From Taenia hydatigena (lineage: Eukaryota > Platyhelminthes > Cestoda > Cyclophyllidea > Taeniidae): 64,000 nt of DNA. Both the position numbers and the translations under genes were made by a program. Below the pieces are notes generated by a model that saw only the letters and a list, made by a program, of their open reading frames with translations, searched no databases and was not told where the DNA came from. Positions 24,032 to 36,839 of this stretch are shown piece by piece. The DNA is taken from positions 3,556,011 to 3,620,010 of the forward strand of contig JADWOT020000002.1 of the NCBI GenBank assembly GCA_036345935.2, written 5' to 3'. Positions within the stretch are counted from its first letter, which is position 1, and each line of letters starts with the position of its first letter.

Positions 24032-25261
24032 CGTCAAGGAAGAATTGGATTACAAGTATAAATCATGGGGTATTTATAGGAGTGGGCACTGTTATGTCAG
24101 CCTATCAAATGTGTGTTCTTGAACTACAAGGCAACTCCCACATGCGCAGAGTAGTTGTTTGTGAAATAGGGTGTTGCTTTCTGCTCGTGAATCAGTGGCC
24201 TGCTGCCATACAACCTATCATGAAGGTGAGTAGACGCGGAAGGTGAAATCAAGTACAAGACCTAATCACGCTATAGATCTCAAGATGACTTTCGTATCAA
24301 CAGCGAGCAAATTGATGCGGTTGGGCAGCCTTGAGATATAAAGCTAACTTAGCAGGACCAAATCACAATCAAACGTCCCTGCAGTACCGATCACGGACTG
24401 ACTGACTGCCTGTTGGCTCCATCATCACGTCTAGTAGATCTCACATTTATGCGAGAAGAAAATGATGTCTAGGAGGAAGGAGACAAAAAAGCGATGTTTT
24501 CTAATAGACGAGTTCCAATATAAAATTGCACCCATAGAACTACGCTTGCGAAATTTCTTTAGACGTCAACGCTGTGGGTACATATGTAAGACATGCAAAT
24601 GCGCTTCAATGTAACGGGGGTCTTATCCGTTGTTGAGTCCGCAATTTTAACTCGCTCTCGTTGACGATCTCCAGCATAAGTGGACTTTGATTGACGAATG
24701 GATGCATCTCAATTCCTTTCATGTGTCAAATCACCATGGCATTCTGAAATGCACTGCAAAGGACTTCGATGCTGTAGCGTAAAGTATCCTCCTTCAACAG
24801 ACACTCGTAATTGCTGGAGGGGAGATATGGCCTTCTCATTCGTCTTTGTCACTGCCTCAATGCATAGCAGCATGCTATGTGCTGAAAGGGCTATGGGTTA
24901 AGTGAAACGTAATTGATCTAAAAAGTTCCTAACCCTCGACGCCTTACTAGACAATAAAAAAATTGATGCACAAGCATGTAAGGCAAGCGTACTGTCTAGT
25001 CGCAGCAATCAAGTCCTATTTCACAGAATTCGAAGGTGTGGAAGCTCTGTCAAGCTTGACATATCCAAGTCGCGATGGTGCAATTTTCAACGGAAAGAAG
25101 ATTGGCGCAATTACACTCCGCTTCTCCCTGGCTAAGTGGATCTCTATCCTATCTTCCTATTTTGGCTAGCACGAAATGTGTTTTATTTTGCAAAACCTGC
25201 TAAGCTTCATTTTTCCATTACGTTCAGTGCTTTACTAGCGGAATTTCACCGTTTACTTACA
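24032..25261 (-). other. Upstream flank of gene A, shared with gene B
   Basis: Beyond the TATA box the sequence continues to match the flank of gene B (56,534-57,500) with indels: shared words include ggaaagaagattggcgcaat (25,096 and 57,355) and ctgactgactgcc. The similarity runs into the first satellite unit at 25,262. No coding sequence is supported; the plus-strand open frames at 24,698 and 24,963 have no motif. Confidence 0.6.
24066..24080 (-). promoter_or_regulatory. TATA box of gene A
   Basis: On the minus strand cctataaatacc lies about 40-47 nt upstream of the gene A ATG. The same element sits at the same distance before gene B, which supports both the chosen start codons and a short 5' leader. 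Confidence 0.55.
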
Positions 25262-25375
25262 CTGATCGATCAATGGTAGATAAAAGTGCCAGCAGTGCCA
25301 CAACTTGTGTGACACCAATCAGCGTGAAGGAGTAACCATGACCGCATAGATAACACGTGATAGCTCTGTGTTCTA
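25262..25375 (+). repeat. Single ~140-bp satellite unit flanking gene A
   Basis: Contains gccacaacttgtgtgacacc..tcagcgtgaaggagtaa, the satellite core, and corresponds to the first unit (57,530-57,600) beyond gene B. It marks the outer edge of the A/B duplication. Confidence 0.65.
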
Positions 25376-25979
25376 GCACAAAACCTCTTACATATGGCAT
25401 TGTAGTTGTGCATTAGGTTGTAAGATTCCAGTAAAAGCGAATGCAAGCATTATTCACGGCCAGTCTCGCCCTCGGTTTCTTCCATTTTTAACTTGTGATT
25501 GTGTGCAAGGTTGAATGCTGTTATGCTAAAGCATGATGCTACATTGACCCATTCGAAATGCACACCGCACGTAGGCGTACCCAAAGCCAAGCATTTCTCA
25601 ATTTAAACCAAGTGCTAAAAGCAAGCGTTTGGTGCGGTTTACTTAGGCGCTATAATCACGGCGAATAAATCAATCAGCCAAATAGCAGATGTTGTGGTTT
25701 TATTGTCAGCTAGACAGCTGTGCTGTACAAGTTTCCACTACTTTGACTAATACCTCAGGCGACAGCTTAGGTGTGCTTAATTGAAATGGCCCTTAAGTCC
25801 ATTGATCACTCACTAGAAGCGCAGTCAGCTAAAGCTTTGTGTTTCATGTTTATAGTCTATGCTTTGTTGCGGATCTTCCGCACTAAGGATGTTTTAAATA
25901 AAGTTGCGCTTGTGAACTGCGGCTTCGATCATTGTGATTTTACTTGTATTTGGCGTTCTCTTTGGGGTATAGCGCCTTA

Positions 25980-26095
25980 AAATATCCCTCCACACTGACT
26001 TATGACACACAAGATTTGCATTGCAAAATCTTGCAACCAACACGGGCAGACTGGCGAGAATATGCGGGTTAGTTTTGCAGGTGTCCCTCCATACA
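25980..26095 (-). repeat. Isolated satellite unit, opposite orientation
   Basis: Reads tccctccacactgacttatgacacacaag then gcaaccaacacgggcagactgg, matching the minus-orientation satellite near 59.8 kb. It ends at a gttttgcaggtgtc word that also occurs near 1,471. Confidence 0.6.
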
Positions 26096-26119
26096 TTCGA
26101 TCTTCCGATTATTTGCGCT

Positions 26120-27440
26120 TTTTTCTTTCCATGCACCTCTCCCACTCCAGTGCCGCCTCCAACGTAACTACTTATAAGCTACTAGCAAATGCTCTACTAC
26201 CCCTATCTTCACCCATGCAGATTTTGTTCTCTTTTTTTTTTTTTCTCTTTTTATTCACTAATTACATTGTATTTGTTTCATTGCTTTCTTGTTTCCATAA
26301 GTGATTCATTCTGCTTGCCTTCTTATTTCCCTCGTTCTTGCTCTCCTTTACTTCCTTCACTTATTTAACCACCTACTCTAATTGGCAACCTTTCAGTCAT
26401 TCTGGCCATATCGCTCACTGCACGCGAAACTCTATCTGGCTCCTTTCTATACACCTGCACCACCGGCAGCACTACTTGCATCTTACTAGAAGATCTACTG
26501 TCCCCTACCCAACAAATACTTATAGAATGCTAGTAGCCGTCCTTCTCTTCTCCCTGTTTTACCTCTGTTACATGTGCCTTCTCCTCTCTCCATCACACCC
26601 CATCCTACTATTCCAACTCACTGTCCTTCCGCACGCATTGCTTGTGGAATGTTTCTTACCTACTTTTTCTTTACTTCTTTCATTCCCATCAAATGCTTTC
26701 CCATTGACAGGTAATAAATTTACTTCCACCGCACACATGCGTTCTTGTCTTCTTTCTTTTTCTTTTTCTTCCTTTTATTTCTGCATTCATTGCAGGCATC
26801 TCCTTTTCCTCTTTCATGCTTTTATGCCCATTTACGAGTTACTAACAGTAAAAGAGGACTTTCCATTTCGGCTCCCCATTTTCCCTCCTTCTCTCGTTAT
26901 TATTCCTGCGTCACGCTACTTACTTATAAAAGTAGGCTCATTGCTTTCCATTCGAAGGCTTCTCATGAGTTCATTAATTCTATAGTCTCATTTCATCTCT
27001 TTACCGTCCCATGTACATGGCAAACATACAGTCACGCCCATTTTACCTATGCTGCACCTCCATTGTTATTACTCCCCAACCAGATTTTTACTTCATTGCT
27101 TTCTTATAATTAAGCATAATTAGTGCACTTGTTTCACTTCCTTATTCATTTCATCTTTCCAAGGCACGTTTTGCCAATTTAACCTTTTCTGTTCGAAATC
27201 TTACCACTGCTAGTATTAGTTATAGATTCATTCATGGATATACTTATGCGCATACATCATTGCCCTTCCTCGCCATTTCATTTGACGCTCTCCATTCCGT
27301 CCTCCCAATCTTCCTCATTGACACGACTCGACTCACCTCCGTTAGCAAGGCAGAACGCTCGCCTTCATCCACATAATTCTTTCTCTCTTGCTTATTTTCC
27401 TTTATCCTTTTAATTGTCGCAGATATCTGCCCTTCTAAAG
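26120..27440 (+). repeat. Interspersed repeat family 2, pyrimidine-rich plus copy
   Basis: Strong CT bias, a poly-T run near 26,230 and segments similar to 39.5-40.2 kb and to the reverse complements of 10.4-11.1 and 31.1-31.5 kb. The long open frames (26,338-26,985 and 26,745-27,113) consist of Leu/Ser/Phe/Pro low-complexity sequence from the CT bias and are not considered genes. Confidence 0.55.
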
Positions 27441-30260
27441 GCATTCCATGAACAAAATTTTACAAGATTTTCAAACTCGCAACGTAGTACAATTTATCCC
27501 TTTTTACACTGAAATCACTTTCTGGTGCACCAACGTGATCCATGCAAAAATTGCAAATTTTATACATCTTTTTGCCTTTTGATATAATTGAAAGCTCAAA
27601 TCGTAAATCGTCTAATTTTACCCATTTGTCGCACTTGCAGCTCAAAAAGAAGTACTTTGGTGCATCTTAAGTGCAATAGAGCTGATTAGCTGAAGCTCAG
27701 ACAAAGCCTTTCTCTTCTTTCCACTCACCTCACCGTGGTGCATAAGAACTTATTTAAGCCAGTTTCAGCAGCCTGTCTTAACCTGATTTTTCTTCATTAT
27801 TACAAAACACAACTCGGGACACCCTACTAGTCTTGGTAAAATCACAAAGCAAACGAGGACATGGCAAACAATGTTGTGTGAAAGCATTGAGCGCGATTCC
27901 TTCTCTCTTGCACCGTCGTGCTGCTCGTCAACCCAATGCCTGTGAGTGGAACGGGGTAGAAGGGAGCCATCTGTCTGCATCCTATGCATCCAAAAGCGGA
28001 ACTTTAATTTCCCTCCCATTTGTGTGGTCCACAATGTCGTGGAGAGGGGTGGCAGCGATGAAGGCAGTGAGAGTGGGAGGGAAGGCCTCTAATTACAGCC
28101 TTGTGCACGGAGTCAAAACTCGGAGTGGTGCATTAGCGAACGTGCTGGGGCAGGGTCATATTCTGCTGCATTTTACGGGCCGAATTAAAAGTCACCTTGA
28201 ATAGAACGCCTCTACTCTTTTTTCCTTGTCTAAGCGGTGTGACACGATGGCTAAAGACTTGGTGTGGCTTAGCATGTCTTCGCATAGCATGGAAAAGCCT
28301 GACGTAGCATATCTTGGCTTAGTTTTTATGAGCCCAATTCGAGATGTCTAGTTAGAAAACGGTTACAATGCCAACCAATAGAGAGCCATTGCCCTCTACT
28401 TCACCCACATTTCCTCTATGCCTGCCTCTGCCCTTCCCCAAGACCCGTGTAGAACCAGTGAAACAATGTCAGTTCTTATTCACAGTCCGAGCTACATCAG
28501 TACTAACCATGAAAACTTGACACGGAAGAAGTCCGATACTGATTTCGTCGCAAGCATAATTTCCAACCCTCTGCCTCACACCGCCTTGCTTATCTTACCA
28601 TCTGCTTTACCTCCAGACTTAATGCATTTAGAGTTTGGCTAAGATGCCCACGCATTCACCATCACCACACATTTTCCACATGGTATCACCATCACTATGC
28701 TTCTTACTACCACGAAGCCTCTTTCAGTCCCTAGCCCATTGGCAGTATCGCTCTCCACATGCGCACCACTGTCGTGTACAAGCACCATCTCGGATGTCAA
28801 GTGAGGACATGCTCTTAGCAGCATAGCAAAGTATCAAGCTTTGTGGGTTGAGAGAGGCAAATAAATGGGTTGTGGGCATTGCATTTATCTTTAGGATTTT
28901 AGACTAAGCGTTTTATGTTGATTATGAGTTTAACAATAATTCCTGTCGCTCAAATTATTATTTTTGCTCCAGGTGTGCTAAGGATCAAAGTTAGTTGTTT
29001 CGGAACAAACGATCTTTTGCATTTGTGAGTTTAGACACGTTTCAGTTGAATGGAGTTGCGTTAAATAAACGCCTGCCTGTGTATCATGCAACAGACATCG
29101 GATAAATATACATCTTGACAAGAAAATGCTGAAGTAGTAAACATGAATGTGGTTGAGAATTACAAATGCTGGTTAATTAACACCTGTTAATCTAATTGAA
29201 TGTAACGAGTTTCACATTTACATCTCATTAATTCACCTGTCTTCATATATTTATCCTTCACTTATTTGTCTTCTTTCCACCCATATTCTGCTGCCGGGGA
29301 CAATGCAGTCGACGTGCAATAATTCGTCCTAAAATACGGTAATTTGTTTGTTTGGATTTTTCTGTTGTCGTAATATGCCCAAAATGACCATAAAAGGCCC
29401 AAAATGGCCATAAAAGGCTCAATTCTACAATCTCACTGCCTTTAAATCGTTGCACTTTTCTCCATCAATACAGACTGATAAGGTGACAAGCATACAAGTC
29501 TAAATGTCACCATCGCTCTCCTCGCGTTCTGTGAGGAAGCTTGCTTTGGTGACCTTAGCACTCGTCTGCTTGCTTTACCTTAACCTGGCGTATCATGCCC
29601 TGCTTTGTGTCAGTTTGCTTGGTGCTGGTTGGCTATTCGGACGATCGCTGCATTTTCGGACAACAGTGGGTTTGCGCTTCTTACTCTACCTCCTACATGC
29701 TTCTCTTTGCTTTCCATTTTGGCTCTTGTAGGACCAGTCAAATACTTGCAGCTTGCACACATAGTCTGAGCTGCATTATCACAGACCACAAGATTTCGAG
29801 CATACTTAACTTTCTATACGCTGCCTGTCACCGCCATGCTTCCCCCACCATTCTCTTCGCTTCCTTGCTTGGTGTGTCAAGACTCGACGGAAGTACCCAC
29901 CCATTCACCATCGCAACACATTGTCCACACAACACCGTTCGCACCATCTCCTTTGTTGCCACTAAGCTTCTTCTGATCACTAGCGTTCTCATCCCCTACT
30001 GACTGGCTCCACAGTAGTGTCACGCTCCGCAATGCACTTATGCTACTATAGTGCACTTTCATCAGGACTGCAGCATTAGCACTTATTAATAGCAGCCACT
30101 ACAAACTTAACCTCCTTCACACCATCTGCCAGTTTTGCACATCCCATTGCTTCATTCGTCAAAACGCGACAGAGTTGCTTTTTAACCACCACTGCAACAC
30201 GTTGCTCACAGAATACCGAAGTCATCAAACTTTCTAGCATCATCAACCTTCATCCAGTGC
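27440..30260. other. Non-coding region with weak internal repeats
   Basis: Parts of 28,400-28,800 and 29,760-30,060 look related (cccattcaccatc..cacattgtccac-type words), suggesting more copies of a degraded dispersed repeat. No gene is supported; the open frames have no motif or splice logic. Confidence 0.35.
29378..29417. repeat. Two-copy 20-bp tandem repeat
   Basis: Two adjacent copies of cccaaaatgaccataaaagg, the second with g for a at the tenth base. Confidence 0.85.
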
Positions 30261-30353
30261 CTAGGAGATCTTGTGGTCCACTTACGGGCCCACCAGTGGC
30301 ATCACTTTATTGTGGCGCCCTCATCAGTGCCAGCTGACACCATGGCGTGTTTC

Positions 30354-30370
30354 GGCAGGATCAACCAGGT
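30354..30370 (-). other. 17-nt match to the 5' start of 18S rRNA
   Basis: The minus strand reads acctggttgatcctgcc, the near-universal beginning of eukaryotic small-subunit rRNA. The match stops at the next base, so no 18S gene follows. It may be a truncated rDNA fragment with spacer upstream (toward 30,640), or chance. Confidence 0.35.
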
Positions 30371-30421
30371 GGTTTATAACACCCGCACGCACTTCATCTA
30401 CATCCACGTTCATCCATCTAC

Positions 30422-30475
30422 TCATCCATCCATCCATCCATCCATCCATCCATCCATCCATCCATCCATCCATCC
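30422..30475. repeat. ATCC tetranucleotide microsatellite
   Basis: About twelve uninterrupted catc/atcc units. Translations into Ile-His-Pro-Ser repeats are an artefact of this tract. Confidence 0.95.
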
Positions 30476-30649
30476 AACCACCCCTGGAAGGTCGACCGAC
30501 CAATGATTGACGGACGGATCGGGTATGGTGCGAGCTAGTTAGCAGGAGGGGGAGCAAGCGGGTAAACACTGCGTGGGGAGCAGAGATGGTGGTGGTGAGT
30601 AAAACGCTCTCGCTTCCTACCTGCTCACATGGCCTGTTCATGCCAGTTA

Positions 30650-31690
30650 ACTGTTCTTGTTATCTGGTTGGTGATAAAGGGCAGTAAGAAGGGGAGAAGT
30701 GAGCAGTCAGCAATGACGACTGAATGAGAGGAAGAAGGAAAAACGGAATGAATATAGGGGGGGGGGCGAGAATTCGTCCCAGTCGATGGAGGTTGATGCC
30801 GTTGGAGAGAAGAGAAGATGGGCGAATGGAAATGGGGAGCCCACTACTGCTACTGTTACTTCGAAAGCCTAAGTGAGAGAAGGGAGGTGAGAGGCGGGAT
30901 AAGGAAAAAAGGGCTAAATTAAAGTACAATAGCTTTAATTTATGCGAGAAATGCGCGACGAAACGAGGAAGTGTGGAGGGAAAGGCGAATCCTAAGAAAT
31001 GCTAGGAAGTGTAGGTGGTAGCGTTTGCATGGACATGGAAGCTGAGCAGGTAGATCCTACTTGGACTTTTGTGGCTCGCCTTTCTTTTCTCATCATCGAA
31101 CGAGAACTCTTCTTGCTAACTTGTCTAGGAGAAAAGAAGTGGAAAGAATGAAGAAATTTAGACGCCCGCGATGATGAGTGAATGGATAAAAGGAAGAAGA
31201 AAGGGATGCGGCTAATCGAAGCGAGTGCTTGTCCTTGTTAATGGGGAGGATGCGAGATGAGTGAGGAGGAAAAGGAGGAGGAAAATGGAATGAATAATGC
31301 TGGATGGAATTAATGAGTCTTAAGTTAGTGGTAGCAGCGGTAAGTTTATGGAGAGGGAACGGCAAAGTAAGAAAATATGTGTGTGTGCCACACATGTAAA
31401 TTAATGAGACGGAAAGCAAAAAAATTTTGTGTGAAACATTATCGTTTAAGTAGACAATCGATTGCTTACTTGATAAGCGCTAGATTTGAAATGAATAGAA
31501 TTGTAACATATTGCACTGGTGATGATTGAATGAAGGTAGGAATGAAGAAGCGGAATGTTGCAGGGATAATAACATTAGAGGCACGTGGTAGAAGGGCGAG
31601 AGAGCGTCGAGCGGCGTCATCCAGAGAATACTACCGAGCCGAGGTCTTGGTAATGCGCTGTGGCACATCAGATTGAGCAAACAACTCCTG
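30650..31690 (-). repeat. Interspersed repeat family 2, minus-strand copy
   Basis: The reverse complement is pyrimidine-rich. At 31,320-31,400 it shares the tgtgtggcacacacacat..ttac..ccataaacttac.gctgctacc pattern with the copies near 10.5 and 39.95 kb. A run of nine or more G lies near 30,758. Confidence 0.5.
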
Positions 31691-33796
31691 AATGTTTAAA
31701 TGATGCATGCGCGCCTAAGAGAATTCGCTTCATTATCAGCATCAGCACTACTACATTTGAGTGCTTTCACACGCAAGAAGAGACAAGGTCAAGGTAGGCC
31801 TCATGCACTGATTCATGGGTAGAAGTTGCAGCTCAATGCGTAAAAACACCCCTTTCCAACGTCAACTCGGATGTGTCATTAAGATGCACTATCGACGAAT
31901 TTGCTTGGCTTTGAAGCGAAATGCTTGAGAGACCATGCATACTTCGTGATTGTGAGCATATTATGCCCTACACGTGCAGCTGTTCCCAACGGCTATTAGC
32001 TTCTGTGGGCCAAACGTCATGCAACGCCTAAAAATATATATGCACTACTTGGAGAAGCTCAAGAGAAAGCGTTTCGAGAAGAAGAGGCAGGACTTGTGAG
32101 TATAGAGAAAGAGTGGAGACACTGCTTAAGCGCAGCTAACTGCTTGACAAATCCGGATAAGCTGCTCAGCCAGATATGAAACGCCTTGTGAATTTGCCGA
32201 GAAGAAAAATACATATGCCTTTATCAGTTAATGGATCACAATCTAGAGAAATCAGAATAAATGATTAGGTTAGGAGTGGAAGCATGTATCTGAAGTGACT
32301 AGTTTGATGCAACATCATAAAGAGACGCATTCATGTCTCGTTGAGTTCAGAACCGACAATAGCAACAGGTAGAGCCAAACGTTCAGGAGTTTTGGCCCAT
32401 CTTATCAACTACATACTTTGCCGTCACAGTCCTAGCATCATTGCAATCAGCAAGTAACGTACAGATATTAGACTTCAGGTAGGAAATAAAACAAAGAAGC
32501 ATTCAAAAAGGCCATTAATTTCAAAACTTTATGCAAGAAATGGACCAAATTACGGTCGGATTTTGCTAGCAAACAGCTTTGGAAACAAATACATCCAATT
32601 GAGCAAAAAACGAATGCTTGAAATACGATGACATTAGCAAATGTTGTTTCGGAGCACAGGTGCTCTTCTATGTTATGCAAAGAAACAAATTGCAATGTTA
32701 TCAGGTTTAGTGGAAAATAAATTTGAGGGGAGTTGAAGAGCAGTTATGGTTTATCATATGGCGAACTGCAATGCATTTGCTGTCCGTTTAACCTGCGGTC
32801 CTGGTTAGGAGTGACTTAAATAGCCAATGCATCTTCGCTTGGTGGGAGGTCCCATAGCCACATTAGTAGCTCCAATCTCTTCGTTATAGCTGCGTATCCC
32901 TACCCATATCACCTGGTTTTGACTATGCACGAAAATAAGGATATCAGGTCTTGCGTATGCATGCTGTCGCTGAAGAATGTGCCACGGACTAGCCAGAACG
33001 CCAGCAAAGAAGCATTAGTTGAAAGTAAGCCTAAACCAAGCTAACCTCCTTCGCGTAAAATCCAAAGCTGATAGGTTTAAATCAATTTTTAAACCATCTT
33101 CTACCTATTCTGTCTGTGGACTAACTCTACTGCCATCTAGAGCGTTCTATCTCCTTTATTCGCTGCATCCGTATTTTATCCATTAACGAACATGGATTTT
33201 CCTGTCTTAAGTAACTTATTTTTATGTGACATTAGCTGACTTCTCAAAATCGAGTGCATCTATTCACTTCCAAAGATAGTTACGTTGGGCCACAGTTGTG
33301 GCTACATTCCTCCTGAACTAGAAGCAAGCACTGCATATTTCACAGCACGCATGTGACTAGCGATAGGCTAGGCATCCCGTACACGAGTTACGAATTGTCT
33401 CCCCTCAAACTCAAACAGAGCATATCTGTTAATCATAAGAAAGCATGGCCAGACGTAGTGGGGGTTCGCAATTGCAGTCACACTAGTCCCCTAGTACCTG
33501 AGTAAGTCGAAGATGCTCTACGGCTGACGCAGCTTTTGATATACGCCTCACACGCAACAGACGAGTGTAAAGTGACACGGAAGTCGACCCAGAGTCTCAC
33601 ACGACTCCACTTTGCACGTGGCCCATATTTCGGCTCCTAGCAACTCAGTGCTCCCGCGCGTCCACACATGATAGCTCTTATTGGATGAATGGAGAAGTCG
33701 TCTTGCGCGTCAAGGCCAGCATAGATTCTCGGTTAAAATAAGCGCAGACCATTCTTATAAATGCGCAATGATTTGTGAGTGTAATGTGTATATGCA
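31691..33796. other. No recognisable gene
   Basis: Unique-looking A/T-moderate sequence. The only open frame above 70 codons (32,468-32,695, minus) has no motif. It may include the 3' flank of gene C. Confidence 0.4.
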
Positions 33797-34889
33797 TTAA
33801 AGATGGCGCTTCACGTCTGTCTCATCGCATTGGCCATCCTCTCCTTGGTTAAATAACCCACAGAAGATAGCAGTAAGATTATTTCTGCCAAATGTCTCTG
33901 ATCGGCATGCACAAAAGCATTTGACCAATAGTCTGTTAAGAAGTTCAAGACAAACATAACTGCCATATGAAGGTAAAGGGCTACGAAATAGGCGTCAAGG
34001 ATTGGGACTCAATGATAAGCTCAAGCAATACTCTCGTTTAGGAAGGCAGCCGATGCCTCTGCTGACAAATGCCATTACTCAATGTGGTCTCTGTCTGCAT
34101 AACCAAACGCATTGACTTACCAGTGCTGAGTGTTCGAGTCGTGTTGTTGAATTCCATGAATGGGGTTTCATCATGCATTGCCACCACAGTCACTGTGTAT
34201 GTCGTGTTGGGCGTCAGTCCGCCAAGAGTGACTTCTCTTGCGCTGGCGGGTGCGGATGCTGACCTTCCGAAGTCGGTCTCAGAAGTCGACTCCGCTCGAA
34301 TTGTGATTTTCGCATCGTCAGCTTCATCCAGGTCTGTCAAATTCCAACTTAGGCGAATGGAGTTAGAACTCGCGGGATGCCAGTGGAAGTGCTCCTGCAC
34401 AAGACTTTCGTCTAAAACTGTCAAGTTTACAAAATAGGAAGTGTGCTAACCAGCCAAAGCGACTGCTCATTAACGTCGATTGCACTTGTCCAGACTGTCG
34501 CGGCCGACGGAATGAAGCAAATGCATTGCAACAACTAGTTTTGAAGGGGAGGGGGAATTCCGCCTCTGTACGACACGAGAGCACATTGAGTTCAAAATGC
34601 GTGAAAAGAGCTCTCCAAATTCCAAAATCCTCCAAGCCTAGGTTTAACAGGATGTGCAACTGGCTGACAAGGCTTATTGAAGCTGAAGATGGTCTGAGCA
34701 GGTTGCTTGCCACGTGAAGAAAGCGCGAAGCCCAAATTCACCTCATGCCTATTCCGTTGGTCATTCCTTCTATCGCACATACCTGCTACAACACTTGCCA
34801 ATGGGGGTGTTCTCCGTGACACTTGAAAATATGAGGAGCGCTAGTAAGTAGGCAAGTAGGTGACAGTCAGACAGATGGGTGAAGGGCAT
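33797..34889 (-). CDS. Gene C: one-FN3 EG95-like secreted protein
   Basis: The central exon, 34,411-34,121, is firm: acceptor acagttttag, donor gtaagtc, phase 1-1, 97 codons. It encodes one FN3 domain with IRLSWNLTD for the core Trp, TPNTTYTVTVVAMHD for the Tyr strand, and several N-x-T sequons. A candidate first exon (34,889-34,783) starts with ATG and carries a hydrophobic core, HLLAYLLALLIFSSVTEN, but its gtatgt donor leaves phase 2, which does not fit the phase-1 acceptor. Either the donor is elsewhere, a small exon is missed, or this exon is wrong. A candidate last exon (33,897-33,797) joins in phase 1 and begins with NNLTAIFCGLF, resembling a short hydrophobic tail, then a hydrophilic end and a stop. 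Three exons with a single FN3 is the known EG95 layout. This locus is well diverged from genes A and B. Confidence 0.6.
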
Positions 34890-36830
34890 CCACTATCAAA
34901 ATGCAACTAGAAATTATGCCACATATGTGCGGCAAGGGGGTGTTACTGCCTATTATGACAAGGAGATGGGCTTGATTTATGCAAACATCATTCTAGAATA
35001 ACCAATTTTTTGAGTTTCCATGGGGAAAGAACCAAAATATTAGGTTTGACACCGGGTCAGTTTTGCGCCGGTTCTCTATTTGTTTGACGAATGCTCCGAG
35101 GTCATCGGCTTCGAACAATTTGTCAAGAATCCGGAATTATTCACTGACTGTTTTTTTCCGTTAACGGCTAGCTTGTAATGTGCTAGTTATGCGACCTCTC
35201 ATTAATAGACTTCTAATTGCCCCTAAATTTTCTAAAAAGGCTGATGCAGTGGTTGCCAGTGAACCAATCTCTCCTTCTCCAGCCATTCAGCCTCATCTTT
35301 GCCTCCGAAGGAGCGAATTCACGAAGAAAGGATGAGCAGAACTGCCCCCTACCTTGAACATCCTTTTCTTTGGCATTACCAGGAAGACTACGACTAGTGC
35401 GTAAAGAAGACCTTGTTGTAAATGACAATAAAGGACGACAAGTCACCCTATTTAGTTAACTCTGGAAAGCCCTAACTCCTTTGCATCCGCATATTATTCT
35501 ACATATTTGTTACGCAGGTTCTTATTTTGATTACTTAATCTTATCCTTTCATTCTTCTTCATTACACCTGCCTCTTCTCATACTCACACCATCTGAGTGG
35601 TAGTAGGGGTAGTGGGCTGCTCAGTACCCTTGCCATTCCTCTCCCTCACCGCCCTATTCGCTCATCTTCATGCACTTACTAAGCCCTTCTACCCCTGCTA
35701 TCTCTTCTATCCCACCACCAACATCGCTACTTGTGGCCTTTAGTGGAGGCTCTTCCACCCTCTTTCACTCATTCGTGCATTCGCTCTATTCGCTTCCCTT
35801 CTAATTTTCTACTAAACTCGAATTTAAATAAATTGGACAGCTGCCAGTAATTGCTTGTCCTAAATTATGTAATTTGGTTTAGGAATGCAGTCTTTGATAA
35901 GGCGTAATGATAAGAAAGGTTTCGCTATAAAATGATTCATCTTCTTATTCTACACCAGAATCGTAGAAGAGCAATGACATTTGAATGCGCACGTCTGACT
36001 GAAATTGAGTGGGAGTTCGGTGACGTCAGATAATGATAATATCTGACAGATTCTTATTACTACGTGGATATCATCCACCACTATTGGGACATATTTAATG
36101 CGATCTTCTTAAGTAGAGGCGAGAAATTCTTTTTATGTGCACCACAATTGCCACGAGCAATAATTATTACATTCAGGTATCATTTGGCGGTTATTACACA
36201 TTTACCAAGGTTTTGGATATATGAGGCGATGGTGTGGTGAGTTTGAATGCTGACTGAATTATATGCAACTGACCACTAATTTTGGAGGAGGAGAAGGAAA
36301 GCTAATCCAAAAATTTGCATGGGAATAAAAGGCATCTGTCTCGCAGGCAGCATGCCATGCATAAAGTGGTTCCAGTCAGACAATTATGGTCACCGCCTAA
36401 GTGGGTTCCGATGCTGCAGCGTGGTTAGACATTGGGCAATTTGCAGTTGACTCATTTCAAAAATCGTTCTTACACTAGACCCCTAAGTAATGATTCAAAG
36501 CAAATTAACTACGCACTTGGTTGCCGTCTTCGTTTGTTAGATCGCAAAATGCAGCCTAAATTATGGGAAATGATATAGCACATTGCATACCAAACACAAA
36601 TATCCGAGGTTTCCATAAAAACCCTTACCTTATTACTTCAGCCGGCTGGCCAACATTCAACATGATACCACCTTTTACATATGATTGGGAGTAGCGGCGC
36701 CACCTGGGATGGAAACCTCAAGCACTGAATGCACCAGCCACGCTAATCAAGCTAAGTTGTGCGCTCATTAGAGGCTTATCTACCCTTCAAAATAGGCCTT
36801 GAATTACTGCCGGATGGATCGATGCGGCCC
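34890..36830. other. Upstream flank of gene C and unassigned DNA
   Basis: No gene is supported. 35,530-35,830 has the CT-rich character of repeat family 2. Open frames near 35,213-35,446 have no motif. Confidence 0.35.
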
Positions 36831-36839
36831 ATGCTCCTC

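Noticed and set aside
26338..26985. 215-codon plus-strand open frame
   Set aside because: Leu/Ser/Phe/Pro/His low-complexity translation of a CT-rich dispersed repeat; no conserved motif.
30271..30641. Open frames with Ile-His-Pro-Ser or Trp-Met-Asp-Gly repeats
   Set aside because: Direct translation of the ATCC microsatellite on each strand.
34069..34437. 122-codon plus-strand open frame
   Set aside because: Antisense shadow of the gene C FN3 exon.
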